Source: Takifugu bimaculatus (Eukaryota; Chordata; Actinopteri; Tetraodontiformes; Tetraodontidae). From it: a stretch of DNA of 64,000 nucleotides. The position numbers and the translations under genes are program-made. Under the pieces are notes generated by a model. That model did not search any database, had not been told where the DNA came from, and saw nothing but the letters and a program-made list of their open reading frames with translations. Positions 1-12,868 of the stretch are shown here, piece by piece. The DNA lies in NCBI GenBank assembly GCA_004026145.2, contig CP034993.1, positions 14,147,163 to 14,211,162 on the forward strand, written 5' to 3'. Numbering within the stretch: the stretch's first letter is position 1; every line of letters starts with the position of its first letter.

Positions 1-48
1 CCAGCCAGGCAGATTTTTGGAGAAACTCGGGTCTTTTTCTTTTCTTAG

Positions 49-3000
49 GTCCTCAGTCCTCAAAATCATCTCGCGCCGCATCTGTCAAGACCTCCAAAAT
101 TGTTGCCGTGGCACAGTCGAAGCTCAGCTTCATTAAGCCGACGCAAAATGGTACTCCAAAAAAGAAAATTCCCCATAACATGTACCCTTTACCTCAAATC
201 CCTTCTTTTTATTTTTACTCTCAGCCATCCCGAGACACCCGATGCCTTTTGCTGCAAAGAACATGTTCTACGATGAGAGGTGGATCGAAAAGCAGCAGCA
301 GGGTTTCACCTGCTGGATGAACTACGTGCTCACCCCAGATGACTTTAAAGTAAACACTGAAGTGGCTAAAGGTAAAGCAGGCTTCCAAATCTCGCATGCT
401 ATATTGGTTTTATTGGTCAAGTAAGCGGGCACATAGATAGAATTATTAAACGTGCATGATTTCTGTTTATTTTAATTTTATTTATTTGTTTTCCTTGTAG
501 TGAATGCTGTGTCCATCGTGATGGGCGGCGGCGAGGACAAGTTCAGTGTCCCTAAAGCTCCCACCAAGGAGGAGATGTCATTCAGCACCTACACAGCTCG
601 GCGCAAGCTGAACCGGCTGCGTCGCGCCGCCTGCCAGCTGTTTACGTCTGACGCCATGGTCAAGGCCATTCAGAGGCTGGAGCTGGAGGTGGAGGCCAAG
701 AGGCTGCTTGTGCGAAAAGATCGCCATCTTTGGAAAGACATCGGTAAATACACCTTTTAATATATTTTAACACAGATGAAAAAGAAGGTGCATAGTGACA
801 ACGTAAAGAGAACCACAGCATTTGTCATTTCTTTCTTTCTTAGGTGAACGGAAAAAAGTCCTCAATTGGCTTCTTTCATACAATCCACTGTGGTTACGGA
901 TTGGGCTCGAGGTATTCGGAGATCGGTGTTTCCTCAGTTTACTTTTTCACACACGCCTGTCGGTTCCTGAGGATCTCTCTCTCTCTTTCTCATCCTGCTC
1001 GTTCTCAGACAATCTACGGGGAGCTCATTTCACTGGAGAGCAACAGTGATGTTTTGGGTCTGGCGATGTTCATCCTCCAACGGCTCCTGTGGAATCCAGA
1101 CATCGCAGCAGAGTTCAGGCACACTAAAGTGCCCCATCTGTACAAAGATGGTAATTTAAGGTTTTCCACTGAATTGACATGAAGTATTCACTTGGAGTTT
1201 AACGGAATTCTGCGTGTCTGTTGTTGGTTAGGCCACGAGGAGGCGCTGTCACGCTTCACTCTGAAGAAGCTGCTGCTGCTGGTCTGTTTTCTTGATCGAG
1301 CCAAAGAGTCTCGGTTGATTGAGCACAACCCCTGTCTGTTCTGCTTGGATGCAGAGTTCAAGGTAGGTCAGAGACTTCTGTTCAAACCACAGAATGGGTG
1401 AATGTGTCTGCAAGTGTGCCAAACAAAATTAGTTGGGATCCTTTGGCACTTTATGTTTTGTTTATTTTATCTTCAAGTTATTAAGTTAAACCAGTATAAG
1501 GAGGGTGGCTCACATTCACTTTAGTATATGAAAGGAAGTTCATCATATTATTTGCATCATTAATATCTATTGGGGAATGAAATGAGCACATCTTTGCTGT
1601 TGGTAGCAACAATAGAGGGAAAATGGACTTTAAGTTTGTCAGATGTATCGCACCATTTAAAAATGTTCATCTCCCACTGGCTTTTGATGAATCCTCTAAG
1701 TATGTGATTACGTTTCAGAATCGATCCCAGCACTTTTGTTTTTGTTCCCAGGCTACTAAAGACCTGCTCCTCGCTTTCTCCAGGGATTTCCTGAGTGGTG
1801 AGGGGATCCTTCCCCGGCACCTCGGCTACCTCGGGTTACCAGTCTCCCACGTTCAGACGCCCCTGGATGAGTTTAACTTTGCTGTAAAGAGTTTGGCGGT
1901 GGACTTGAAATGCGGCATTCGTCTAGTGTGAGTGAGCCGTCATGAATTTTAATGTGACGCCGCGATGCCTGTTGGGAGATTGGCTTTTCTCTGAGGTCAG
2001 GTTCAGTTAGGTGGCAGTTATCCCTGCAGCTTGTGGGAGGGATTTGATGCTCCGGAGTTTTCAGGGTGCAGCTTTACTCGGGGTTTTATCTGTACTAATG
2101 AAAGATCTACTCTGCAGAGGCAACACTGTTGTTCTGTGATCAGGCTGGTTTGTGTTGCTGCTTCTCTCTATGTGAATACTATATGTCGGCATTGCTCCAA
2201 GCCCAACAACGTGCTTTTTAGATTCTTTTCAAGTTTACATGACATCACTCTCATATAGCACAGTGGTTTATTGTTCTTTTACATTGTATTTATTTATTCT
2301 ATCAGACGTGTAATGGAGCTCCTGATGCAGGACTGGAGCTTTTCAGCCAAGCTCCGTCTGCCTGCTATCAGTCGCTTGCAGAAGATCCACAATGTTGATG
2401 TGGCTTTGCAAGTCCTTAAAGACAAAGGGGTCGACCTCAAGGATGACCAAGGTAATTATTGTCAACACAAACTGTCCTCAACAAAAATCTAATATTGTTT
2501 TTCTTTTTTTTACCATTTATTTTTCTATGAGTTGTGAGAAGCACGTAGAACCATGTGTCCAAGTCCACCTTTTTATCAGTGGATTATTCAGTATTCTCCC
2601 AGCAAATAATTAATGGGTTATTATTTGTATCCTCTTTTAATACTTTATTCAAGAAAAGGTAAGAATTTTGAATTGCTTTTTATTTGTAGGAAACATCATT
2701 AATTCCAGAGACATTGTGGATGGACACAGAGAGAAAACGCTGAATCTTTTGTGGAAAATCATCTTTGCTTTTCAGGTACGTGTTCATCTCTGACATATTT
2801 CTAATAGAAACATTATGTTATATTATTATATAAAAAAATATGCTGTATTTGTAGGTGGATGTGATGTTGGATGAAAATCAATTGAGGGAAGAGATTAGCT
2901 TCCTGAGGAGAACCTTGAGAACCAAACAGAGGCTGGCGTTGATGAGAGCCAATCAGAACCTCCAGCTGAGTTCCAGACCGACCAGTAGACCACATGAACA

Positions 3001-6000
3001 CAGCAGCGTTAAGATATCTCTGTTGATGGACTGGGTCCGAGCTGTGTGTGACTTCTACAAAGTGAAGGTGAGTCTATTCATTCCTCTGCAAAACGCCATA
3101 TTTCAGACGTCAAACCGGACTGAAGTGTGAGTGAACGCACTGTGTGCACAGGTGGAGAACTTCACCGTGTCGTTCTCGGATGGCCGCGTCCTCTGCTACC
3201 TTATTCACCATTACCACCCCAGTCTCCTGTCAGATAAGGCTGTCAGTCTCCTCACAACACAAACCGTCGAGTGCTCACTGAGGGGCCGCTTGGAGCTGGA
3301 CTGCTCTGCCAGCGAGTCGGACAACTCGTTCGACTCTTTACCTGCAGGCCTGAACGGTACTCGGCAGCTCTGATCCGTCACACTTCAGTTATTTTTTATT
3401 TAAAAATATTCGTGGAGCACTTCTCTTTACTGCAAGTGTTGGTTGAGAGGGAATGCAAGATGTTTTATTTTCATTACGTCATTACGTGATGCAGTTTAAG
3501 ATATGTTATTATTTATTCATTAGTTTTGAAAGATAAACAATAGATTGTGTTTGTGTCATTATTTATTGTAAAACCAGGCCCAGATTCTCAGTCAGTGGAA
3601 TTTAAAGAGCTCCTGGAGAATGAGAAAAGCAACTTCAGGCTGATAAACACAGCTGTATCATTCCTGGGTGGAGTTCCAGCCATGATCAACCCATCTGACA
3701 TGTCCAACACCATCCCCAATGAGAAGGTACAACCCCAGACCCAATAAAAAATCCTATAGATTTAAATATTGGAATGATGGAGTCGGTCTTATGCAGATTA
3801 AACATCAGCAATCTTCCACATTGTTGAATACACACATACTAATGTGAGTTATGACAGTATCATGTCATTGATGAGCTGATGTTTGTCTTCTCCAACAAAC
3901 GTGTTTGTTTTCAGGTTGTGGTATTGTACCTCTCCTTCCTGTGCGCTCGTCTTCTCAACCTGCGCAATGAGACCAGAGCAGCTCGAGTTATACAAACAGC
4001 TTGGAGGAAATACAGATTAAACAAAGACCTGCAGCTCTACAAGGTCGGTCCAACTGCAAACTCTGATTTTTAATTTTAGCCTAAATATGATGTTGAAAAG
4101 TGAGGCAAAAGCATGCAAGAGTGGTTATTTGTCATTTCTTAGTGTTTCCCATAGTTGTGATGGAATTCTTACATTTAAACTTTAAACTTGAGGATATTCT
4201 AAAAGAAGTTTTTAAGAAGAGATACATGTGTGTTCTATATGTAGGGTTGGTATCAGGCACAAAACAGAATTTCCAAAAAACCTTTTGTCTCCTGATTTGG
4301 GTGTAGGAAAGAAATATGGCCGCAGTGAAAATCCAGAAATGTGTCAGGAATTTCCTCCAGAAGTGCCGGGACAAGAAGCAGAATCAAGCAGCTGTGGTCA
4401 TCCAGGCAGTCTGGAGGGGGCACGCAGTACGAAACGGGCTAAAGCGTGAAAAACGGGCTCGGCTGCAGGCGTCACAGCACAAGGCCGCAACTGTCATCCA
4501 GGTAGGTGGATTCTGTACTTTCTTATATCTCCAAAACTGATACACGTTGTGTTGTTGCAACATAAGAGTTCTTTTTCTTCCATGTTTTTAGGCCCATTGG
4601 AGAACGTTCATGGCCCTGAAAGCTTTCCAAAAGCTCAGGTACTACACTATCATTCTGCAGGCACAATGGCGAATGAGAAGGGCATCTTCTGCTTATGGAA
4701 AACTTTATTGGGCAACAACAATCATCCAGACACACTGGCGAGCTCGAGTTCTGGCCAAACACGACCGGGAATATTATTGCCTCTTGAGAGCTGCAGTAGT
4801 GAAACTGCAAAGAGGATACAGAAGATGGCAACTCATCAAAACACAAAAGGAGAACCATGCTGCTAAAGTGATACAAACTGTCTTTAAAAAGTGGTTTAAG
4901 GAAAGAATGGACGCGAGGACGACAGCAGCTGTGAGGATCCAATCTTGGTACAGAATGCAGAAGTGTCACGTCCAGTACAAAAAAGTCCAGTTGAGCGTTG
5001 TGCTGATTCAGGCCCGCTACAGAGGTCGTGCTCAGAGGCAGCGATTTGAGCTGTTGAAGCTGCAGCACCACTCGGCTGTCGTCATTCAGCGTGCATTCAG
5101 AGGACATGCAGTCAGGAAACGAGTGGCAAAAATGAAGCGCGCCGCATTGATAATCCAGCTCTGGTTCAGGGCCTGTGTGGTGAGAGATGTGCAGCGGCAG
5201 ACGTTTGTGGAGCTGAGAGCTGCTGCCATTACAGTGCAGGCAGCTTATCGTGGAAAACTGGCCCGGGAGTCCCTGAAAAAACAACACGGAGCAGCAACAG
5301 TGATCCAGGCGGCTTTAAGAAAGTATGCTGCACGTCGCCGCTATCTGCTGTTGAAGAAGGCTGCAACTGTGGTACAGCAAAAGTACAGAGCCACAGCTTT
5401 GGCTCGGGACACAAAGAAGGAATACGATGCTTTTAGAAAAGCTGCCCTCACTATCCAAGCTAACTGGAGAGGCAGAGCCGACAGGAAAAAGATGGAAAAA
5501 CAACATCAGTGTGCCACCTTAATTAAGGCCCACTATCGTCGCTACAAAGCACAGGCAGAGTACAGGTCCAAAAGGGCAGCTGCTGTTGTAATACAGCGTT
5601 ATTACCGAGGTTACATGGCTGGAAAACAGATGAGGAACGCATACCTGCGGATGAGAGCAGCCTGCATCACTGTCCAGGCTGGATTCAGGGGCATGATAGT
5701 TAGGGCTGAGTTGAAGAAGCAGCACCGGGCAGCAACTGTAATTCAGACCTCAGTCAGGATGTTTTTGTGCAAAAAACAGTATTTGCTTCTCCAGAGTGCT
5801 GCTGTAATCATCCAGCGCCGATACAGGGCCCTCATTCTTGGCAGGACGCAGCAAAATAAACACAGGCGACTCAAGCAGGCCACTGTGAAAATACAGGCTG
5901 TTTATCGAGGTTTTAGAGTGAGGGAGGAACTGAAGAAGAGGCACGTTGCTGCCAGGGCAATCCAAACTCAATTTAGGATGCACAGAATGCGTGTGGCTTA

Positions 6001-9000
6001 TCTTGCAACCAAGTATGCTGCCATCCTCATACAAGAACGATACAGAGCCAAAAAGCTCCGGGATCAACAGCGGCGAACGTACACGACAATGAAAGCTGCA
6101 GCAGGAGTCATCCAGGCTGCCTACCGTGGCTACAGGGCCAGACGGGAGATTGCTGAGATGCACCAAGCTGCAACAGTTATTCAGAGAAGGTTTTTCAGCA
6201 TAAGGGAGAGGAACAAGTTCCTAGCCATCAAGACGGCTGTTTTGTTTTGCCAACAGAAGTACAGAGCAGTGGTAATGATGAGAAAAGTCCGTTCAGACTA
6301 TCTATCAAAGCGCAGGGCAGTGATTTCCCTGCAGGCAGCCTGCAGAGGATATTTACTTCGAAGGCATTTGCGTATCCAGCAGACAGCAGCTGTGACAATT
6401 CAGTCCTGGTTCCGGAAGAACCAGCAGAGAACCTACTACCAGAGGCTTCAGTGGGCCGCCTCAGTAATGCAAGAACGTTACCGATCAAACAAGATAATGA
6501 AACGGGAAATGCTGCTCCTGAATGCCAAGAAAAGAGCAGCTGTGACCTTACAAGCTGCCTTCCGTGGAATGAAATGTAGAAGGAACTTAAAACGAATGCA
6601 CCAGGCTGCACATGTCATCCAGAGAGTTTATAGAGCCTGCTGTGAACGCAAGCAGTATTTAGCTTTGAGGTCCTCTGTCCTGATCATCCAGCGGAGATAT
6701 CGAGCCACTATGGCTGCCAAAGGAGAAGTGAAACTCTACCAAAGGATGCGCAGAGCAGCAGTCCTGCTACAGGCGGCGTTCAGAGGTCATCGGGTGAGGA
6801 AAGAAGTGGCGCGCTGGCATCAAGCTGCAACGGTGATCCAGTCTGCTTTCAGAAGCCACAGACAGCAGATAAAATTCCAGGCCCTGCGTCTGTCTGCTGT
6901 GATCATCCAGAGATGCTACCGCTCCCACGTTCTCCTGAGAAAAGAGAGAGAAACCTTCCTGAAGAAGAGAAGTTCTGCTCTTGTTCTCCAGGCGGCGTTC
7001 AGAGGTCATCGTGTGCGTCGCAGCATCAGCAACATGCACAGAGCAGCTAGCTGTCATCCAAGCACACTTCAGGAGATACCAGGCCCAGGCTGCATTTGGA
7101 AGGAAGCGCTGGGCTGCCTGTGTCTTCCAGCAGAGGTTCAGGGCTCAAAGACAGAAAAATGTCGAGGTTCAACGCTATCAACAGCTCAGAAAGGCTGCCA
7201 TTGTGTTTCAGGCTGCCTTCCGTGGAATGAAATGCAGAAATACCATCAAAGAGAGACACCAGGCATCAAGAGTTATTCAGAGAGCTTTCAGAGCTCACTG
7301 TCAACACAAGCAGTATTTAGCTTTGAGGTCCTCTGTCCTGATCATCCAGCGAAGATATCGAGCCACTATGGCTGCCAAAGGAGAAGTGAAACTCTACCAA
7401 AGGATGCGCAGAGCAGCAGTCCTGCTACAGGCGGCGTTCAGAGGTCATCGGGCGAGGAAAGAAGTGGCGCGCTGGCATCAAGCTGCAATGGTGATCCAGT
7501 CTGCTTTCAGAAGCCACAGACAGCAGATAAAATTCCAGGCCCTGCGTCTGTCTGCTGTGATCATCCAGAGATGCTACCGCTCCCACGTTCTCCTGAGAAA
7601 AGAGAGAGAAACCTTCCTGAAGAAGAGAAGTTCTGCTCTTGTTCTCCAGGCGGCGTTCAGAGGTCATCGTGTGCGTCGCAGCATCAGCAACATGCACAGA
7701 GCAGCTAGCGTCATCCAAGCACACTTCAGGAGATACCAGGCCCAGGCTGCATTTGGAAGGAAGCGCTGGGCTGCCTGTGTCTTCCAGCAGAGGTTCAGGG
7801 CTCAAAGACAGAAAAATGTCGAGGTTCAACGCTATCAACAGCTCAGAAAGGCTGCCATTGTGTTTCAGGCTGCATATCGTGGAATGAAATGCAGAAATAC
7901 CATCAAAGAGAGACACCAGGCATCAAGAGTTATTCAGAGAGCTTTCAGAGCTCACTGTCAACACAAGCAGTATTTAGCTTTGAGGTCCTCTGTCCTGATC
8001 ATCCAGCGGAGATATCGAGCCACTGTGGCTGCCAAAGGAGAAGTGAAACTCTACCAAAGGATGCGCAGAGCAGCAGTCCTGCTACAGGCGGCGTTCAGAG
8101 GTCATCGGGCGAGGAAAGAAGTGGCGCGCTGGCATCAAGCTGCAATGGTGATCCAGTCTGCTTTCAGAAGCCACAGACAGCAGATAAAATTCCAGGCCCT
8201 GCGTCTGTCTGCTGTGATCATCCAGAGATGCTACCGCTCCCACGTTCTCCTGAGAAAAGAGAGAGAAACCTTCCTGAAGAAGAGAAGTTCTGCTCTTGTT
8301 CTCCAGGCGGCGTTCAGAGGTCATCGTGTGCGTCGCAGCATCAGCAACATGCACAGAGCAGCCACTGTCATCCAAGCACACTTCAGGAGATACCAGGCCC
8401 AGGCTGCGTTTGGAAGGAAGCGCTGGGCTGCCTGTGTCTTCCAGCAGAGGTTCAGGGCTCAAAGACAGAAAAATGTCGAGGTTCAACGCTATCAGGACGT
8501 TAGGAGGGCTGTCCTCAGTTTACAAGCTGGTTACCGACGGATGAAATCCAGAAGAATTGTCAAAGAAAGGCAGCATGCTGCAAGTGTTCTCCAGAGAGCT
8601 TACAGAGCCCACCTGCATCACAAACGGTATCTGAGACTACGATCATGTGCTGTTGCTATCCAGCGAAGGTATCGTGCTACTGCAGCAGCTAAAGCAGAGA
8701 GGTTCCAATACCTGGAAATGCGTTCTTCAGCCATCATCATTCAAGCTGCATTCAGAAGGCAGCAGGTCAGAAAGGAGATGGATCGACGACACCAGGCTGC
8801 CACTGTGATTCAGTCGGCTTTCAGAGGGCACCGAGAGGAAGCCCGGTTCCAGGCCCTGCGCCTGTCCATCATTACCATCCAGAGATGCTATCGCGCACAC
8901 ATTCTTCAAAGACGAGACAGAGAGAAGTTCCTCAAGATGAAATGGTGCACCACCACCCTTCAGGCAGCGTACAGAGGCTGGTGCGTTAGACGGGACGTAT

Positions 9001-12000
9001 GCCGACAACATCGCGCTGCCACGAGGATTCAGTCATGTTGGAGAGGCTCAATGCAGAGACGCACATTCCAAAGGAAGCGGGCGGCTGCCGTGACACTGCA
9101 GCAGAGAGTCCGAGCGGTGCAGCGCGGCCGGTTGGAAAGGAAAAAGTTCACCCAAATGAGACAAGCTGCTATTGTAATCCAACAATACTGCAGAGTCTGG
9201 ACCTGCAAGACAACAGGTGACAGTCTGCTGAATTTAAACAGCAAGAAAAATGAAGAATGCAGTTTTTCACGATGTGTTTATTTTGATTTCAGGCGTTTGA
9301 GACGGAGAAGGCAGCAAAGAGACTCCGGTTTACTTCTGCAGTCTTCCATCATCTCTGTGCCATGAAGCTCCAAAGAGCTCTGAGAGCCCATTGGGCTTTG
9401 AAGTCGGCCAAAAACCAAATCCAGTCTGTCATCGTGATCCAGGTATCGTCACAGAGTGTTCTTTCAGTAAAGAATCTGCTGGAGAAAAGTAGTGCAGTCA
9501 AAGACATTAATTCATTACTGAATGATTCCTTCTCTCTGTAGCGATGGGTCAAAGCAAAGCAACAGAGGAGACGGTATCTGGAGGACAGACAGAAGGTGGT
9601 CGTGGCCCAGAGAGCTGCTCAACGCTGGTTAAGGCGACGCAACAAGGCTGCATCAACCATCCAGCAGGCAGGTCCGGAAATTCCTCCTCCTCAGGCGTCA
9701 GAAGAAGTTTGAGCGAGGCATCATCAAAGCTCAGGTTGCTGAGGGAATTTGATAAAACGGATGATGCCGACTGTCCGTTATTATTCTGTTTCTGCCTGGG
9801 TGGGTGGGGACACAAACGCAGGGTTACTCACCACCTGCAAAGCAGCATCACATGAACGCGTAGAAGGTGAGAGGGAGGAGGCAGAAACTCGGGGTCACCT
9901 GAGGTACAGGTGCATCGTCTGCCTCCCAGTAGTTTGGCCATCCTGCTAAATTAAAGGGATTATCTTGTGTAGTCTCTTGTCCAACATGAGAGGCAGCTGA
10001 TGAAGAGCTAAAGCTGGTGAAATGCTATTTCTTGGTAATTCCTGTTAGTGTTCTTGTTGAAGCATTGTGGTTTAACTGGGGCTGAAGAGCACTGGGTAAT
10101 GGTGAATTACAGTATTTTTACACTCGGCATCATCTACGTTCTTCATTTAGAAAATTAGCTGGATTTCATTTGGTCTCCTCTTCGTGTCCCCCTGCTGCCT
10201 GTCCAGGCCCTGTGGAGAGGACATCGCTCCCGCCGTCTCAATGAAGACCTGAAGGTGGTGAAGTTGAGGCAACGCCTGCGTCAGCTCAGCGCTAACGTCA
10301 GGGAGGAGGACAGGCTGGGCAACAAGACGTCATCTGCGCTCGACTACCTTCTTAGATACAAACACTTCTCCTATATTTTGGAGGCCCTGAAAAATCTGGG
10401 TTGGTTTGGTTTTTGAATTTTGTTTTTGATGAAGTTAGTGTGCGTCATGGAGCGAGTCTCTAAATCTATGACTGCTAATCACAATCAATATCAACGTCGT
10501 TTGTATAAATATGGGTACAGATGTTGGCAGCCTTCTGTTTTGGCTACAGTTCAGTCTGATATGTGACTCTCAGGGCTCAGCCATTGCAGTAGCTCACTAA
10601 CGCGGGACTGTGCGTGTCTGGTTTTCAGAGACCGCCACCAGGCTGTCCCCAGTGTGCTGCGAGCGGCTGGTGGAGAGCGGAGCCACTGTGGTCATCTTTA
10701 CACTCATCCGCAGCTGCAACAGGAGCGTCCCTTGCATGGAGGTCATTACCTCCTCCATCCAGATCCTCCTCAACCTCTCCAAGGTGCTCACTCAGAATCA
10801 CACACACACACCTGTAACAGGTAGCATGGGGCTAAAAGTTAAAGGTGCAAGATTCACGCCGCTGGTTTTAACAGTACACAAAATGTACATTTGTAAAAAT
10901 ACTAATAAGTGAACATGTGATCAGATGATTACTGTCCATCCATCCATCCATCCATCCATCCATCCATCCATCCATCCTCTACCGCTTATCCGGGGTCGGG
11001 TCGTGGGGGCAGCAGCCTAAGCAGAGAGGCCCAGACTTCCCTCTCCCCAGCTACCTCCTCCAGCTCATCCGGAGGGATCCCCAGGCGTTCCCATTCCAGT
11101 CGAGAGACACGTGTCCTTGGTCTTCCCGGGGGCCTCCTACTGGAGAGACGTGCCCTGAATACCTCACCAGGGAGGCGCCCAGGGGGCATCCTGACTAGAT
11201 GCCCAAACCACCTCATCTGGCTCCTCTCAATGCGGAGGAGCAGCGGCTCTACTCCGAGCTCCTCCCGGATGGCAGAGCTTCTCACCCTCTCTAAGGGAGA
11301 GCCCAGCCACCCTACGGAGGAAGCTCATTTCAGCCGCTTGTACCCGTGATCTTGTTCTTTCAGTCATGACCATAGGTGAGGGTAGGAACGAAGATCGACC
11401 GGTAAATCGAGAGCTTTGCCTTTTGCCTCAGCTCTCTCTTCACCACAACAGACCGGTGCAGCGTCCACATTACTGCGGACGCTGCACCGGTCCGCCTGTT
11501 GATGTCCTGCTCCATTCTTCCCTCACTCGTGAACAAGACCCCGAGGTACTTGAACTCCTCCCCTTGGGGCAGGATCTCCTCCTTGACCCGGACAAGGCAC
11601 TCCACCTTTTTCCGGTTGAGAACCATGGCCTTGGATTTGGAGGTGCTGATTCTCATCCCAGCCGCTTCACATGCGGCGGCGAACCGATCCAGTGATTGTT
11701 GGAGGTCACAGGGCCGATGACGCCAACAGGATCATCTGCAAAGAGTAGAGACCTGATCCTGAGGTCACCAAACCGGACCCCCTCAACACCATGAAATGTC
11801 ATTAGCATCTCTAAAGCCAAATAAAGGTCCGAAATATTTACATTAGCTCTGATACCGCACACTGGACTGTTGCCCTGGTGTAAACTGTCCACTCAGACTT
11901 TCGCTTCCTTTCTCAGCTATTTGTCATCAGAGCTCAATTCCTCTTCTGCAACATGAAATTCTGACAAAGTTGACAGATCTGTTTAAATCTGTGCATCTAA

Positions 12001-12748
12001 TGTTCAACGTCTGCTTTGATGTTTCGAGACAAAATGCAGAAAGTAAAATAGTTTTCCTGCTTTTGCAGCTTCAGCAGTTTCTCTTTAACTTTCCCTCTTC
12101 CCTTTTCTCTCAATAGTACCACAAGACCATCGAGGCCGTGTACTCGGTGGAAAACTCGGTGGAAATTCTGCTGGATCTGCTGCAGAGGTACCGAGAGAAG
12201 GCCGGCGATAAGGTCGCCGAAAAGGGTGGCAGCATCTTCACCAAGGCCTGCTTCCTCCTCGCTCTGCTCCTGCAAGAGCGGCACCGTGCTGCGGTCTGTA
12301 CTGTGCACACGCTGGTGAAACACATTCCAGTTCCTTTGCCAATTCAAGAACGTCTCTTCACGCAAGCTTTGCCTTCCGTTTCAGGAGGTCATGAACCTGC
12401 CCAAGGTTCTGGAGAGGATCCGCAGCATTTACCGCCTCACCGCACGCAAACATAAGAAAGATGCAGAGCGAACTTTTGTCAAGCAAAAGATGAATGCGTC
12501 GATCAGTGGGAGCTTCTTTGTCCAAGCGACGCCCCGTAGATCCCGTCTGCTACCAAAGTACGTCTGTGTTTGTGAATGAGCGGCTCTGTGTACGACGCAG
12601 GTGTGACCCTACCAACTGCTGACTGACGTCCTGTCTGTGTTCCAGGTTTGCACCAGACTGGGTTCTGAGAAAGGACAAGTTGAAGGATATTGTGGACCCT
12701 CTGAGGGCCATTCAAATGGTGGCACACACACTCTCCGTTGAGCTGTAG
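49..12748 (+). CDS. aspm: ASPM, abnormal spindle microtubule assembly protein (3' two thirds, spliced)
   Basis: ASPM acts at spindle poles and focuses microtubule minus ends in dividing neural progenitors. Exons read by GT-AG sites and phase: 49-150, 225-371, 501-743, 844-911, 1009-1150, 1232-1362, 1752-1927, 2306-2451, 2690-2775, 2855-3067, 3152-3356, 3578-3726, 3915-4043, 4307-4501, 4592-9216, 9293-9442, 9542-9734, 10207-10399, 10629-10783, 12117-12293, 12385-12557, 12646-12748 (stop TAG). Recognisable ASPM segments are PMPFAAKNMFYDERW, the calponin-homology region (about 1232-3970, with HVQTP and NFTVSFSDGRVLCYLIHHYHP), dozens of IQ motifs in the giant exon, and a conserved C-terminal domain (RSCNRSVPCMEV, KGGSIFTKAC). 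The N-terminal ASH region lies upstream of the window. Single-base insertions near 7052, 9204 and 9671 break the frame. With them removed, the exons sum to an exact 2,631 codons plus stop. They may be assembly errors or real lesions. The last intron before 12117 holds a LINE fragment. Confidence 0.95.
6650..8493 (+). repeat. 657-bp tandem repeat inside the ASPM IQ exon (about 2.8 copies)
   Basis: Nearly identical blocks begin near 6650, 7309 and 7966. The first two starts are 658 bp apart (657 plus the inserted base at 7052) and the last two are 657 bp apart. The unit is 219 codons, or three 73-residue super-repeats of three IQ motifs each, so expansion keeps the frame. The third copy diverges after about 8493. 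The copies are far more alike than the neighbouring IQ repeats, which points to recent tandem duplication or gene conversion. Confidence 0.9.
10936..10978. repeat. (CCAT)n microsatellite
   Basis: About ten tandem CCAT units. They form the 3' tail of the antisense LINE and sit directly against unique intron sequence. Confidence 0.95.
10936..11793 (-). mobile_element. RTE/Rex3-like LINE fragment, antisense in the ASPM intron
   Basis: On the minus strand this encodes the C-terminal end of an RTE-clade reverse transcriptase (LLFADD, EFKYLGVLFTSEGRMEQDI, RWFGHLVRMPPGRLPGE). It ends in a (GGAT)n tail, read on the plus strand as (CCAT)n at 10936-10978. GATG-type tails are typical of Rex3. It is truncated at its 5' end near 11793 and carries frame breaks. 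The same intron in units 2 and 3 (21118 and 32659 onward) lacks it and has about 57 bp of unique sequence there instead. Confidence 0.85.
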
Positions 12749-12862
12749 GCAAAGCTCATCTTTCATGGTTGCTTTTTTTCTTTTTTAAGCATCAGAAAAT
12801 ATTTTATTTAATGCTTCAAGGTTCTTTTTCATGTAAAATATTAACATGTCTTCATGTGTAAT

Positions 12863-12868
12863 ATTAAA
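12863..12868 (+). terminator. Candidate ASPM polyadenylation signal (ATTAAA)
   Basis: ATTAAA lies about 115 bp after the aspm stop codon at 12746-12748. The same motif follows the aspm tail copies in units 2 and 3. Confidence 0.4.

Noticed and set aside
4523..5287. 254-codon minus-strand open frame
   Set aside because: It is the antisense shadow of the IQ-repeat exon, where codon bias leaves long open antisense frames.
6650..8493. Array-like spacing suggestive of CRISPR or satellite DNA
   Set aside because: The repeats encode IQ motifs in frame within an aspm exon, so this is a coding tandem repeat.
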